Below are positions 1-10,590 of a stretch of DNA of 64,000 nt, piece by piece (positions within the stretch are counted from its first letter, which is position 1; each line of letters opens with the position of its first letter). This stretch comes from Apodemus sylvaticus (taxonomy: Eukaryota; Chordata; Mammalia; Rodentia; Muridae). Location of the stretch: the NCBI RefSeq assembly GCF_947179515.1, contig NC_067487.1, positions 45,944,014 to 46,008,013 of the forward strand. The letters run 5' to 3'. The notes below the pieces were generated by a model. It made no database searches. It was not told where the DNA came from and saw only the letters and a program-made list of their open reading frames with translations. The translations under genes were made by a program, and so were the position numbers.

Positions 1-387
1 TACCTCCCTAAGCTAGGAGATCTGGAAACAAGGAGATAAAGAATGACAAATACCCCCCTCGCGATTGCCCCAGATTCTCCACATGGAAAAAACACACATT
101 CAATCAAAGGAAGACTTCCTACACAGGCCCAAGTAGTAGAGTCCTCCTGTCAGGTGACAAATTTTGCACCTGAGGGCTTCTTTTTCTCAGTGATCCCCTA
201 CCAAAATCATTGAGTGAGGCTTCATTTTGGGGGAGAATTCCTGACAGCTTTCCAGGCCCATCCCCCACTCCCACCACTTCACCTCCTCTAGCCTGGTAAC
301 TGAATCCCACCACAAGATGGCGGTCACAGTTTATCTTTCTTGTATAAGTGCCTACCTTGCAAAGCTCAGTGGTGGTATCACAGGCAT
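1..387. other. Unassigned non-coding sequence
   Basis: I recognise no gene or named repeat here. The stretch is moderately C/T-rich. Its short open frames have no recognisable protein character. Confidence 0.4.
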
Positions 388-401
388 GGGGGGGGGGGGG
401 G
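388..401. repeat. Poly-G run (14 G)
   Basis: Fourteen consecutive G on the + strand. The length is likely polymorphic and assembly-sensitive. Confidence 0.9.
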
Positions 402-1345
402 AGAACTTTGGGGTTGTAGTGAGCCTAAAATGTACATTAATACTATGCAAACAAAAAAAAAAAAGGAAAAATAAGTGTTTCTTATGCAAATACAGGTACC
501 AGAATAGTTTTCTTTTTAACTAGAGAACGGCTTAGAAATAGGTTGGGTAAGTGAGAGTAGGTTAGAAGTCCTTGAATGACGTTGATATTTTTATAGGAAA
601 TATTACCACTGACTGATATCACGTACTTTACAAACTATTTATATACTATAGTATCGCCTGGCTTGTCATGTTTCTGACACCCTCCCTTCTGCTTGAGAGG
701 CCTTTAGCACAGGCAGTCAGGAGAGAGAAGCCTTGTGCTACTTTGTTCTGAGCTGATTGATAACCCTGCCCAACATATTTATCTCTCCCTGTCATTTTTT
801 ACTGGAACTCTGTGTTAAAGAAAAAGAGACCATCTACTCTTCTACCTACATAAGTTCATGGGGTAAATCAAAATCTCTCGCCCTCCTTTCTGCTTGAAGA
901 ATCAATTATCACTGGCCTTTTCTTTTCTTTTCAAGTAAGTTGAGTTTTATAATTTAAAAGATACACAAACCTCAGTCCTGCACAGAAACAGGGCATGCAC
1001 TGTCTCACTAACACAGTCTAGCCGCTCTAGTTCCTCTTAATAAACTACAACACTGAGATGTTAAATGAAGTCCTTCACTTAACTGGCCAACAGACCTCAT
1101 GAACATGGTGAACCTCCAGCTACAATGTTTTCAAGTAGGCAACACCCATCACACCCCATCTGGGCTTTCCTCCTGATGCTCGTTGCTCTAGCTATGGTTG
1201 TGTGATTTGTGTGCCTGTCTGAGTACAGCTGTTTGGATATATCCAGTGGGTAGTCATGGAAGCTGGCAAGGCCTCTGGCTCTAGTTGATTGAGCCCATCA
1301 GAGAGATAGTAAAAGAACACTATTGAAATATTAAATAACCTTTAG
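402..1345. other. Unassigned single-copy-looking sequence
   Basis: AT-rich sequence with an A-run near 452-463. I see no gene and no repeat that I can name. Confidence 0.4.
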
Positions 1346-1588
1346 AGCCACCATATAAGCAACAGTTCTACTTAAACATGTAGAAAGTCACATTTAAGGA
1401 CAGGACAATAAACTTAAAAAGAAAACATGGTTGATGCCAGTGTGGTTTACCAAGCAAGTCCAGGACAGCCACCATATAAGCAACAGTTCTACTTAAATAT
1501 GTAGAAAGTCACATTTAAGGACAGGACAATAAGCTTAAAAAGAAAACATGGTTGAGGCCAGTGTGGTTTACCAAGCAAGTTCCAGGAC
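1346..1588. repeat. Local tandem duplication, 121-bp period
   Basis: The block starting AGCCACCATATAAGC at 1346 recurs at 1467. About 121 bp are repeated head-to-tail with roughly five differences and a 1-base insertion. Both units include part of a B1 SINE, so the duplication followed the B1 insertion. Confidence 0.9.
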
Positions 1589-1638
1589 AGCCATGGCTGT
1601 TATATGCTGTTACATGGGAAACCCCTGTCTTGAAAAAC
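1546..1638 (+). mobile_element. B1 SINE, 3' portion
   Basis: The order 'GAGGCCAGTGTGGTTTACC', 'GTTCCAGGACAGCC' and 'AAACCCCTGTCTTGAAAAA' matches the right half of B1 (7SL-derived). The 5' half is missing. The expanded (GA)n tract begins at its A-rich tail. Confidence 0.75.
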
Positions 1639-1697
<59 letters not shown>

Positions 1698-1816
1698 AGA
1701 AAGAGAAAGACACAGAGACAGAGACACAGAGACACAGAGACACAGACAGAGACACAGAGACACAGACAGACAGAGACAGAGACAGAAAGAGAGACAGACT
1801 GACCGAGAGAGAGAAG
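1639..1816. repeat. (GA)n grading into (GACACA)n-type microsatellite
   Basis: About 55 bp of pure GA are followed by imperfect GACA/GAGACA units. The all-purine portion is followed by purine-rich imperfect repeats. It probably grew from the B1 tail. Confidence 0.95.
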
Positions 1817-2384
1817 CTTTCAATGATGTAGATTTTCTATTAGAGATGAAATTCCATATTTTCAATATTTCTCTATAATGACTGATATGCAAGTACCTAT
1901 AAGACAATGTTGTTAAAGTAGACAGTTTGTGTAACAGGATAATTGTCGTAGCTTATTATTGCACATTTTTTTTTGCAAGCCTATATTTCCTCCCACAAGA
2001 GGCTGGAGACTTTCTATTCTACAACCCTAAGAATCAATATGGAACATTGAGTCTGCACAATGGCAGTGATTACTAAAAGATTGTTCTCTTAACCCAGCAA
2101 GTTACTTGAAAGAGATCTTTTAACTTGAAAAACAATTTCAAAGCTGGACAAAATGCATGTGTGTGTTATACATACATACACACACACATACATCATTTAT
2201 CCCCTATATCAAGAGAATACAGACTGAAGCAATAATGGAATGAGCTGCAACCATCATGTGTCATTATTTAAGTGCTTATTTAAATATTAAGTCCTGAGAA
2301 AGTAGAAACATATTTAAATAGATTGATTCATTTTGACAATACCCATCAAAACACAAAATGTGCAAACTATTTAATGTAGTAATC

Positions 2385-2385
<1 letters not shown>
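1817..2385. other. Unassigned sequence
   Basis: AT-rich with a short TACATACACAC tract near 2170-2195. No gene or named repeat was recognised. Confidence 0.4.

Positions 2386-2431
<46 letters not shown>
2386..2431. repeat. (GT)n microsatellite
   Basis: An uninterrupted GT dinucleotide repeat of about 46 bp. Confidence 0.97.
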
Positions 2432-2432
<1 letters not shown>

Positions 2433-2631
2433 TGTTGTATATGCATTCAGGTTGTACCTGCTAATCGTGCACTTCACTGATAAACAACACTCCCAATCCT
2501 AGCCAGTCCATTGAAGGAATCCACATGAGATAAAATCTCACTAGATATACAAAAGTAGAAGTCTCAATAAGACACAATTTATGTATTGTTACTTCTCTCA
2601 ATACTGTGCAAAGGACTTGACAAAAGAAATA

Positions 2632-2704
2632 GAAGGAAGGAAGGAAGGAAGGAAGGAAGGAAGGAAGGAAGGAAGGAAGGAAGGAAGGAAGGAAGGAAGG
2701 AAGG
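2632..2704. repeat. (GGAA)n microsatellite
   Basis: About 18 copies of the GGAA tetranucleotide on the + strand. Open frames across it (KEGR/SFLP repeats) are artefacts of the repeat. Confidence 0.97.
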
Positions 2705-2998
2705 CTGGTTCCCAGTTTGAGAGCATAATGCATCATGGTAGAAAAGTCCTGGCCACAGAGGCTTGACCCACCTGGTGCTTGGGTCTGCAGTCAGGAAGCA
2801 GAGAGACATGAACACTGGTGACAGGCTCATTTTTCTCTTTTTATGCAGTCTTGGGCCACCCAGAGCATGGTGCTGACCACTTTCTATACGATTCTTCTCA
2901 CCTAATTAGCATAACCTAAGTAATCCTTCCTTCACAGGCATGTCCAATAGGTGATTCCCCACTCTGTTCAAGTTGACAGTGTAAGCTAACCATCACAG
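2705..2998 (-). mobile_element. MaLR-like LTR remnant
   Basis: The sequence resembles the antisense of a common rodent LTR-type repeat. It has 'CAGGAAGCAGAGAGACATGA', a 'TTTTTATGCAGTCTTGGGCC' segment, and ends '...TTCAAGTTGACAGTGTAAGC...CCATCACA'. The same terminal motif recurs at 17.8, 38.5 and 42.8 kb. The subfamily name is not assigned. Confidence 0.6.
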
Positions 2999-3167
2999 TT
3001 TATAATGGGAGGGGGAATAAAATGTCCGCTAATAGGAAAGTAAATTATACTATCCTCAATGGAAAGTCCAAGGTGACATTAAAAGAAAAAAAAAAATGAA
3101 GACTTTGTATCTGTCTTGAAAGATCTCATCCTCTTAAGGACTTAATTGCAAATATACCTTTGTTTGC

Positions 3168-3187
3168 TTTTTTTTTTTTTTTTTTTT
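3168..3187. repeat. Poly-T run (20 T)
   Basis: A homopolymer of about 20 T, possibly the tail of a minus-strand retroelement that I cannot otherwise identify. Confidence 0.9.
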
Positions 3188-3355
3188 GTACATGAGTGAG
3201 GAGTTATGAAGGAGACCTTATAGAAGGATGTCTGGGTTTGAACAAAAGAAAGGAACATCAGAGAGCGAGCCACACAATTACAAGCTAAGTGTGCTTTCCT
3301 CCTGAGAATCCTAATGGGATGAGTGCAGCAGGTTGTCTTCTAAATTCCATCTAGA

Positions 3356-3597
3356 AGAAAGAAAGAAAAAGGAGGAAGGAAGGAGAGAAAGAGCGAGAGA
3401 AAAGGAAGAGAAAGGATAGAAGGAAGGAAGGAAGGAAGGAAGGAAGGAAGGAAGGAAGGAAGGAAGGAAGGAAGGAAGGAAGGAAGGAAGGAAGGAAGGA
3501 AGAGAGAGGAAGGAAGGGAGGGAGGAAGGAAAGAAGGAAAAGAGAGAGAGGGAGAGAGAAAGGAAGGAAGGGAGGGAGGGAGAGAGAGGAGAAAGAG
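3356..3597. repeat. ~240-bp pure-purine tract with (GGAA)n core
   Basis: Almost every + strand base is A or G. A (GGAA)n core at about 3418-3503 is flanked by GAGA and GGGA variants. Minus-strand open frames here read only S/F/L/P and are not genes. Confidence 0.95.
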
Positions 3598-3815
3598 AAA
3601 ATGCACACATATAAATACAATTATCCTCGTCTTTCTCTGATTTATCTCCCATCCCCCACCCATGTACCAACTAATTTTGATTTTGCGGTGCCTTTCACAT
3701 TACCTGTGTTCAACATGGCAGTGCGATGAGGAATACTAATGCCTGGATAAAAATGGACGGATGAGTGAACAAAGACAGGAAATCAGCATTTGCTTTTGGT
3801 TTTACTTCACTCGTT

Positions 3816-4018
3816 TAAAGATTTAGTTATTTTTATTTCATGTGTATGAGTGTTTTGCCTGCGTGTATGTAAGTTGCATGACTGTCCAGTGCCCTAGAGG
3901 TCAGAAGCAAGGATGGGATCCTCGGGAACAGGAATCGCTGGCAGTTGTGAGCTGCCGCTGGATGCTGGGCCCCCTGCAAGAGCAGGATGCCCCTAACACT
4001 GAGCCACCTCTCCAGCCC
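3816..4018 (-). mobile_element. B3 SINE
   Basis: Antisense B3 signature: 'TTTCATGTGTATGAGTGTTT', then 'GAGGTCAGAAGCAAGG', then 'GTTGTGAGCTGCCGCTGGAT', ending 'CTGAGCCACCTCTCCAGCCC'. The terminal motif is the complement of the tRNA-derived SINE head. Confidence 0.85.
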
Positions 4019-4229
4019 TTGTTTTTGTTTTTGTTTCCTCAGCTTGGGAAGATTCCCAAGGCGTTAGGTAAAGGTGGTTTTGTTATTGTTTTGCTTTGTC
4101 TTGTTTTCTTTTCTTTGAGCTAGGCTAGGCAATCATTCTAACTCCGAGCCACACCCCATTCATGAAGGTGTGTTTCATTATCCATCCACAGAGAAAGAGG
4201 ATGAGGTTATTTGTGCCGTAATAAGGAAG

Positions 4230-4401
4230 TGTGAAAGACAAACATAACAACATGACTAACAAAATTAGTGCTGGAGTTGATCTGAAAATGGCATTCTGGA
4301 AAATCATATTTCCTACAGTTCCAATGGGTAGCCCCATACCCATGAGTATATGGGCAGCACAAATGGAATTTGATAAATTATTTTAAAAAAAAATGAAAAG
4401 T
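4230..4401 (+). mobile_element. L1 3'UTR remnant
   Basis: 'CCCATACCCATGAGTATATG' followed by 'GGCAGCACAAATGGAATTTG' resembles the end of old rodent (Lx-type) L1 3'UTRs. It is then interrupted by a B2. Confidence 0.5.
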
Positions 4402-4580
4402 GGGCTGGAGAGATGGCTCGGCAGTTAAGAGCACTGGCTGCTCTTCCAGAGGTCCTGAGTTCAAATCCCAGCAACCACATGGCAGCTTACAACCATCTGT
4501 AATGGGACCCGATGCTCTCTTCTGGTGTGTCTGACAACAGCTACAGCATACTCATATGCATAAAATAAATAAGTCTTTTT
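4402..4580 (+). mobile_element. B2 SINE with target-site duplication
   Basis: It starts GGGCTGGAGAGATGGCTC (tRNA-like A box), contains GAGTTCAAATCCC (B box), and ends with an AATAAATAAG-rich tail. The flanking direct repeat AAAAAATGAAA at 4388-4398 and 4581-4591 marks the target-site duplication. Confidence 0.95.
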
Positions 4581-4591
4581 AAAAAATGAAA

Positions 4592-4990
4592 CATGTCTAA
4601 CATATGCTAACATGGGGCAGGGAAAGCTCACCTCGCAAGGCCTCAACCCTAAACAAAGAACTGCAGGCAAGTAAAGAATCCTAAGAGCAGGAGAAAGAGT
4701 CTTCCCAGGGGAAGCGCTCACCCATTAGTTATCCAATACCAAAGGGTCAGCCCTGAAAATTACATGTAAGTAATATTATTCCAGCTAATCAGGTTGTGTT
4801 TATACATCTATGAATATATGTCTATGGGCATGCATATATGTATAACAACAAATAAAGGAAAAGAGAGCATACATTTGAAGGAACACAGGAGACAAGGAAA
4901 TGGGCAGCTTGCAGGGAGGAAGGCAGGAACTGATGTAACTACATTACAATTCCAAAACATAATTTGTTTTAATTCTTATGAAACAAAGAG
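4592..4990 (+). mobile_element. L1 (Lx-type) 3' end
   Basis: Matches the layout of old rodent L1 3' ends: 'AGGAGAAAGAGTCTTCCCAG', 'CCATTAGTTATCCAATACCA', 'GGTCAGCCCTGAAAATTACA', then 'GATGTAACTACATTACAATT'. Coding sequence is absent. Confidence 0.75.
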
Positions 4991-5035
4991 GGAAGGGAGG
5001 GAAGGAATAGATCTGGGAGAAGGTAGGAAGAAGTG

Positions 5036-5229
5036 CAGTTCTCCACCTTCCCAATGCTGGGGCCTTTAATTCAGCTCCTTCTCATATTGTAGCTACCCCA
5101 GTCATAAACTTATTTTCATTGCTACTTCATAACTAAGCTTGCTACTGTTATAAATTGCATCCTGATATGAAGGAATATCTGATATTAGACGCCCCAAAGA
5201 GGTCACAAGCCACAGGATGAGAACTGCTT
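5036..5229 (+). mobile_element. URR1 non-autonomous hAT-type DNA transposon
   Basis: Diverged copy with 'CCTTCCCAATGCTGGGGCC', 'CATTGCTACTTCATAACT' and 'TTGCTACTGTTATAAATTG', ending 'GATGAGAACTGC'. Three better copies lie elsewhere in the window. Confidence 0.8.
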
Positions 5230-5233
5230 TGTT

Positions 5234-5246
5234 GGGGGGGGGGGGG
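5234..5246. repeat. Poly-G run (13 G)
   Basis: A homopolymer run directly after the URR1 copy. Confidence 0.9.
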
Positions 5247-5759
5247 TGGAATTAAATGTAATCAAAGTACATTGTATGAGGGTCTCAAAGAATTACTAAA
5301 AATATTATATTAAAAACATCTTTGAGGTAATTGTTTGAGCGATTCTGGAAAACGTAAGTGGGACTTTAAAGATCAATCATAGCGTGTCAGTCATTCTCTT
5401 TCTGGTTTTCTTCTTTTACTCAAGAAACCCATGGATCATTCTCAAACCATGAAAATTCCTGTGGAAATGCAAGAAAAATAAATAAAAGGCTGCATGCTAC
5501 TTTTTCCACTCCCTGACCAGAGGAAAACACCTTGCAAAGAGATGTTATCATTTTCCAATGTCCCCTCTGACTATTTCCTATGTACATATGCACATATACT
5601 CTCCAAACATATAGTATCCCTACGCGGAATAACTAACTAGCGATCCAAGAGTAGAGACTTATGTTCAGAGACTGGTATTGGAAAACAGATTTCAACACAA
5701 ATAAAAATTAAAATGATAACTCATAAAAACCAAAAACCAGGCATACAGGAATCATGCAA

Positions 5760-5793
<34 letters not shown>

Positions 5794-5821
5794 AAAAATA
5801 AAAATAAAAATAAAAATAAAC
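5760..5821. repeat. (CA)n followed by (AAATA)n
   Basis: About 30 bp of CA repeat run straight into five AAATA-type units. The arrangement is typical of a degraded retroelement tail. Confidence 0.95.
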
Positions 5822-8800
5822 AAGTTCTTCTGTGAATTGCCACTACTGGAAAGTAGTTGAGTCCTGATGCTTTTGTCTTAGTATGCTGGCCTTTTACACA
5901 GCTTGAAAGACAGCATCCTGTTGATTTGGGTTGGGAGTAAGGGAGGCAGAGAACAATGAGTCACAGACACAGAGAGGCATGCCTAGAGTTGGGTCAGATA
6001 GGTCATGTCCAGGAAACCAAGGTGGTAGAAAAAGGTGGGCATGCAAAACTATAACCCAGTCATAAGCAGATTTACCGAGTAGAGAGGATATGATGAAAAT
6101 TTATGTAGGAAAGGGGTGTCTCAAGGATCCATGGTTTGCTAGGCTTGCTATAGTGAATGGATGGGAATAACTTTCCCTAAACTTTGGAACACTGGAAGTA
6201 TTTGGAGTAGAGGATAGGCGCCAGAGTCTTGGGGTTCTGCACGTATCACCATTGGTCCGGCTCAACGGCCAACTAGATGTGGTGAAGGGGGCCTTGGGAG
6301 ACACACCTAAGCTGGCAATGTCAGAATAAGGATCATCCCTTAGAGACACGTGGATGACATTGAGTAGTACTGACAAGTGTCTTGAATAGTGATCAACCAC
6401 AAAGCACATCAGTTAAGACAGAATCAGATCTGGTAAACACATCCATTGTGATAAGGCCTAGATGCCCTCTAGAATCCTCAAAACCCAAGCCATTTTGTCA
6501 GTCTTCTATAAGAAGCTCTGTGATGTTCTCTCTTGGCATCACAGGAAGACTGCAGGCCTTCTACAGAGGGAAAATACATCTAAGGCTAGACACTGATTTC
6601 CAGCCATGTTAGCGCCATAAAGAAAGCTCTGATGATGGAATTTATTTTAAACAGAACAAACTAATAACTGTAGGGTTTTTTTTTAAACCAATGTACAATC
6701 CTTTTCTATCTATTTAGATTTCAAATATCTAAAGCTTCTTTTAAAATCAAGTTTGTTTGTTTGTTTGTTCTATTTCCTCAATTTATTTAGTGGCAAAATT
6801 TAACTTGACTTGAACTCCTCATTTGATGGTAAATTTCACCTGAATTTCTAGGAAACTGTTTATATTCTTCCTTAATCCCCAGTGGAGTGATTAGTATATG
6901 CTTCATTGCAAAATTTCTATTGATTACAGATGCTGGTTTCAACAATAATAAGGATGTCCTATAGCATAATAAATACATTTATTGCCTGTTTAAAAACCTA
7001 AAATGTAAAACTAAATTTAAACTCCCATCTTAGGATGTAAAAACTCAAGTATCCCTACATTTTTAGATGATCAAACGGCTTAATGGCAGAAAACATCCTA
7101 ACATTTCAATTTTTAATCATAGTAATGTCCCCTTCTTTAAAAAAAAAAAGACATATTACTGAGTAACAAATGCAACCTCAAATTATCTAAGATTCAACTG
7201 TAGCACAGTAATGAATCTTAACAAAAGGCATAGATGATTTCTCCTGACTACAACTCAGCCGTCAAAAAAAAAAAAAAAGTCCTTATAATGCATGGTGGGG
7301 AGGAAATGCACATGTACATACATGTACATACATATACGTGAAACACGCCTATGAATGAGGAGGTCAACATAGGCTGTCAATGTCCTCAGGGTCCCCTCTT
7401 TGAAGTCTCATGAAATGCACAATTCGGTGGCATCTCAAAGACTCTATCTCTCATACCTCTTTTTCTTCTTCATGTAAATTGCTTAAAACTGAGAATAGAA
7501 AAGGAGATATAGATGAAGCTTCATTGCAGTGGTTCTCCCTTTCAAAGTACACTCAAAGCAATAATCACCATTTTCCACTGAGGCCATATCAAGGAGAAGA
7601 CACTGTGTGTGCTGAAAGGCCCCTTCCTACTTATATGGAAAAAATCAACAGTCTCGTTCCTTGGACTCTTCTGATGTTTGTGTGGCATGGGGCCAGAAGC
7701 AAGTCGGGGCAGAAAGAGAATCAAAAAATTTCTATTTTATCTGCTGTGCTAAAAACAGACTAAAGTGCAGCATCCTCTCCCAAAAGCGGTATCTTGAATT
7801 AATTTGGAATTAGAAGTTCTGAAGCAGTGTATATTCCGCTGTTCAGTGAATACTTGTGTGTAACGGCTAGATGTGGGGCGCAAGAGTCCTCTGAGTCCTG
7901 AAGAAGCCAGGCAGCATTCTCCAGGTTGTGCCAGGGCAGAACTAAGCATGAACAAGGGCATAGGTAATATGCAAGCCCCCTCTACCTATCAACCCCTGGA
8001 ATCCTCTACACTGCATTCAGGACGATTAAGGCCTGCAACAGTTGCAGAATAGAAAAAAAAAGAAAAGAAAAAGAGGAGCATCCCATTGCCATCAAGAACG
8101 CACATGGCAAAGTCCCAAAAGTGAGAGAAACCACACAATGACTCTCAAGAAGTGGAAGGAGTGGGTTTGGGGAAGAGAGGTCTCAAAGCTAAACACACCA
8201 AAATTCAACTCTAGCTCATTTTAAGATCTTTTCTCAGGATGACGGGGAGAGAGTGTTAATATTAATTTATAATGAGTACATGTATTATAAGACCATAGTC
8301 TTCCTCCAGGGCTCACCTGAAAGTGAGCATTTGAGAAGAGTCTTCTACATAATATGAAGTTATCCCAAGAACAACACACCTTCGTTTTACAGTGACTCTG
8401 TCTTCTCGCCAAGAAGCTCAGAGCACTTTGGGAAGGGTTGAGATTTCCAAGGAGCAGTAGCTGGATGTTTCCAGAGCCTCTTGGAATTCGCTAAAGAAAG
8501 ATAAGGGGGTCACCAAAGGCCACAGACACATTGTGTAAGCTCTGTCTTTATGCATGTTTTATAGACACGGATAGTAAAAACTAGAGATGTTACAGTTCTG
8601 TTAGACCTTGGCTCCCAAGAGCCTGAGACTGGCCAAAAACGCAGGTAAACAAAATACCAGCTGAAGACTCCTCTGCAAGAATGTTTCAGAATATTGTACC
8701 TGGGTTTTGGCTCCAAGCCACCACAAACAGAGTATGTGGGCCTGTTGGCACTGAAACAAGAGTATCCGTGGGAGATATCAGGGGAGTCAGTGGCCTAGGG

Positions 8801-9301
8801 GGCCGATAATGGGCTATGTTTTGCCTCTTATCTTCTGGCTCACAGTAAATCCAGGTGGAAAGGGACTAAAAATGGCCACCTCATTGTGGCCTCTAGGCTA
8901 GGGAGTTTCTGCTCAGGTCCCAGTAAACAAAAATCCACCTCCCTCCAACAAAAGGCCCAAAAGAGAAACTTGGACCAAAGATCTAACAGATCTGCCAAGA
9001 ATTCAATGAGCCATAATTTAAAAAGAAGAAAAAAGAAAGAAGCAAGGAAGGAAGGAAAACAAGAAAAATATAATAATAATAAAAATAAAAGGAAAATTAA
9101 ACAGTGGGTAATGTAGTTCTTCTAACAGGTGTATTAGAAACTGGCACAAAGGCTATTTTTGTGGAAAACTCACATGCAACCTTTCATATAGAAGGGCTTT
9201 CATATAGAAGCAGCCAGGTAAGGGATCTCAAAGTCACTTACTAGTTTTCTAAATTATGTCACAAATGGCAACATCTCAGCCTCAAGTTTCTTAGGCAGAA
9301 A
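5822..9301. other. Long single-copy-looking segment
   Basis: About 3.5 kb with no repeat that I can name beyond short runs: (TTTG)n near 6747, A-runs near 7140 and 7266, CATGTACATA units near 7307-7330, and an A/G-rich patch near 9020-9100. Open frames are under 120 codons and have no recognisable domain. Confidence 0.4.
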
Positions 9302-9419
9302 GAGATGAGATGGTGCTGTATTTAATCAACACCTACCAGATACACTGAAGTCTCATGAAAGAGATGAGGCAGTGCTGGATTTAATCAACACCTACTAGAA
9401 ATGCTGAAGTCTCATGACT
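9302..9419. repeat. Tandem duplication, 59-bp period
   Basis: 'GAGATGAG...GCTG.ATTTAATCAACACCTAC.AGA...CTGAAGTCTCATGA' occurs twice head-to-tail at offset 59 (starts 9302 and 9361), with about seven differences. Confidence 0.9.
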
Positions 9420-9473
9420 ACCTTGCCCAGAAACTTTATTGTCACCTCCAGTGATCTAAGCTATGGCCACCAT

Positions 9474-9891
9474 GCTTGCTCATCCTCAGTCCCAACACCA
9501 TTGCCATTTGGAGTTGGGTAAGTCTTGCATCTGTTCTGTGAGTAGAGCTCCTGCCCTACCCACCAGATACCTGCAGCAGCTCCATCTTTCCTCCAACTGT
9601 GACAACCCACAAAGTCTCTAGGCATTGCCAAATATCCAGCTGGGAGGGTACAAAACTGCCTCGGGTTTGGAAGCATCTCTCTCAGACAGCCAAATAAGAC
9701 AGTGAAAAGATCACAAGCTCTGGTGCCAGCAAACTTGGGTATGGATCCTCTCCACACTTCCACCAGCTGCTACAGGTATCTGGTGAGTAGGGAAAGAGTG
9801 CTACTCAATGATACACAGAACAGATGGAAAGACTTACCCAGCTCCAAATGGCAATGGTGTTGGGACTGAGAATGAGCAAGCTACTGCCCAT
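9474..9891. repeat. Inverted repeat, ~108/127-bp arms
   Basis: Left arm 9474-9581 is the reverse complement of right arm 9765-9891 at roughly 90% outside a ~10-nt indel. A shared core is CCAACACCATTGCCATTTGG at 9491-9510 on the left, present as its complement on the right. The loop is about 183 bp. The right arm lies within an old MIR, so the left arm is probably the derived copy. Confidence 0.9.
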
Positions 9892-9995
9892 CTGAATCTT
9901 CAGTGTCCTTGTCTGGGTCACCACTAACCTCCTGGAGTATTGAGAGGGTTAAATGAATGATAGCAAGGCACACAGCAGGTTTTCAATTTCTAGCG
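9700..9995 (+). mobile_element. MIR SINE (old)
   Basis: 'CAAGCTCTGGTGCCAGCAAA' + 'CTTGGGTATGGATCC' resembles the MIR 5' core. 'GAGAGGGTTAAATGAATGAT' + 'AGCAAGGCACACAGCAGG' resembles the MIR 3' part. The right arm of the inverted repeat lies between them. Confidence 0.65.
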
Positions 9996-10119
9996 TGCCA
10001 TCTTCCTACTTTGGGACTCTGTCATTAAGACCCTTTAAATCATTTGAAATATTCTCATCTCTACTCTCGGTCAAATTCTAACTCTTTTTCTAGCATGCCT
10101 TCCTGGTGCAGTCATTTAA

Positions 10120-10235
10120 CTAAAATCAAAAGCCATGAGATTACACCTTAGTTCTCTACTAACTAGCTAAATATACTTGGATGAGTTATTTGACCCCACC
10201 CCTTTCTCTTTTTGAATCTGTGATGTTAAACCAGC
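10120..10235 (+). mobile_element. MIR SINE fragment
   Basis: 'TTCTCTACTAACTAGCTAAA' followed by 'CTTGGATGAGTTATTTGACC' matches the MIR core order (lacking the usual GTGTGACC identity). Confidence 0.55.
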
Positions 10236-10389
10236 ATCACCATCTTGGTATCTACAACGCTGAGCGATGTTACATGATTCCCCAGCTCAGAAGCCTGACC
10301 TGGCCCCACTACTGCTTGTGAGTCATGGAAAACGTGGGATTGCAGACTCCCTCTGCTTTATTCAATCAAGTTCCTATCTTATTAAATTG

Positions 10390-10590
10390 ATTCTCAGACA
10401 TGCCTGTGCATTAAGATGTCTTGTGAAGATTTGCAAAACAAACAGACACTCAAGACAGCACCTCTAGAGACTTCATTTAATAGGTTCAAGGCAGCCCTGG
10501 AGAAACCAACTCTAAAAACAAAATAGTCAAAAATCAACTTCTTAGATGCTGCTAATATGTATCTGGAATGGAGGTCCACAGTCTTAAATG
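10390..10590. mobile_element. Possible MER5A-like DNA transposon remnant
   Basis: 'GTGCATTAAGATGTCTTGTG' + 'AAGATTTGCAAAAC' and a later 'GGAATGGAGGTCCACAG' recall the near-palindromic MER5A layout. Divergence is high, so this is tentative. Confidence 0.35.

Noticed and set aside
317..330. AAGATGGCGG-type motif near 315 and again near 57058 (YY1-like)
   Set aside because: A single short motif without CpG island or transcript evidence is too weak to call a promoter.
1515..1907. Ser/Leu-rich and Arg/Glu-rich open frames
   Set aside because: They read straight through the (GA)n/(GACACA)n microsatellite.
3311..3670. 119-codon minus-strand frame rich in S/F/L/P
   Set aside because: It is the translation of the (GGAA)n tract.
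4402..4580. tRNA gene-like A and B boxes
   Set aside because: They belong to a B2 SINE. The sequence cannot form a functional tRNA.
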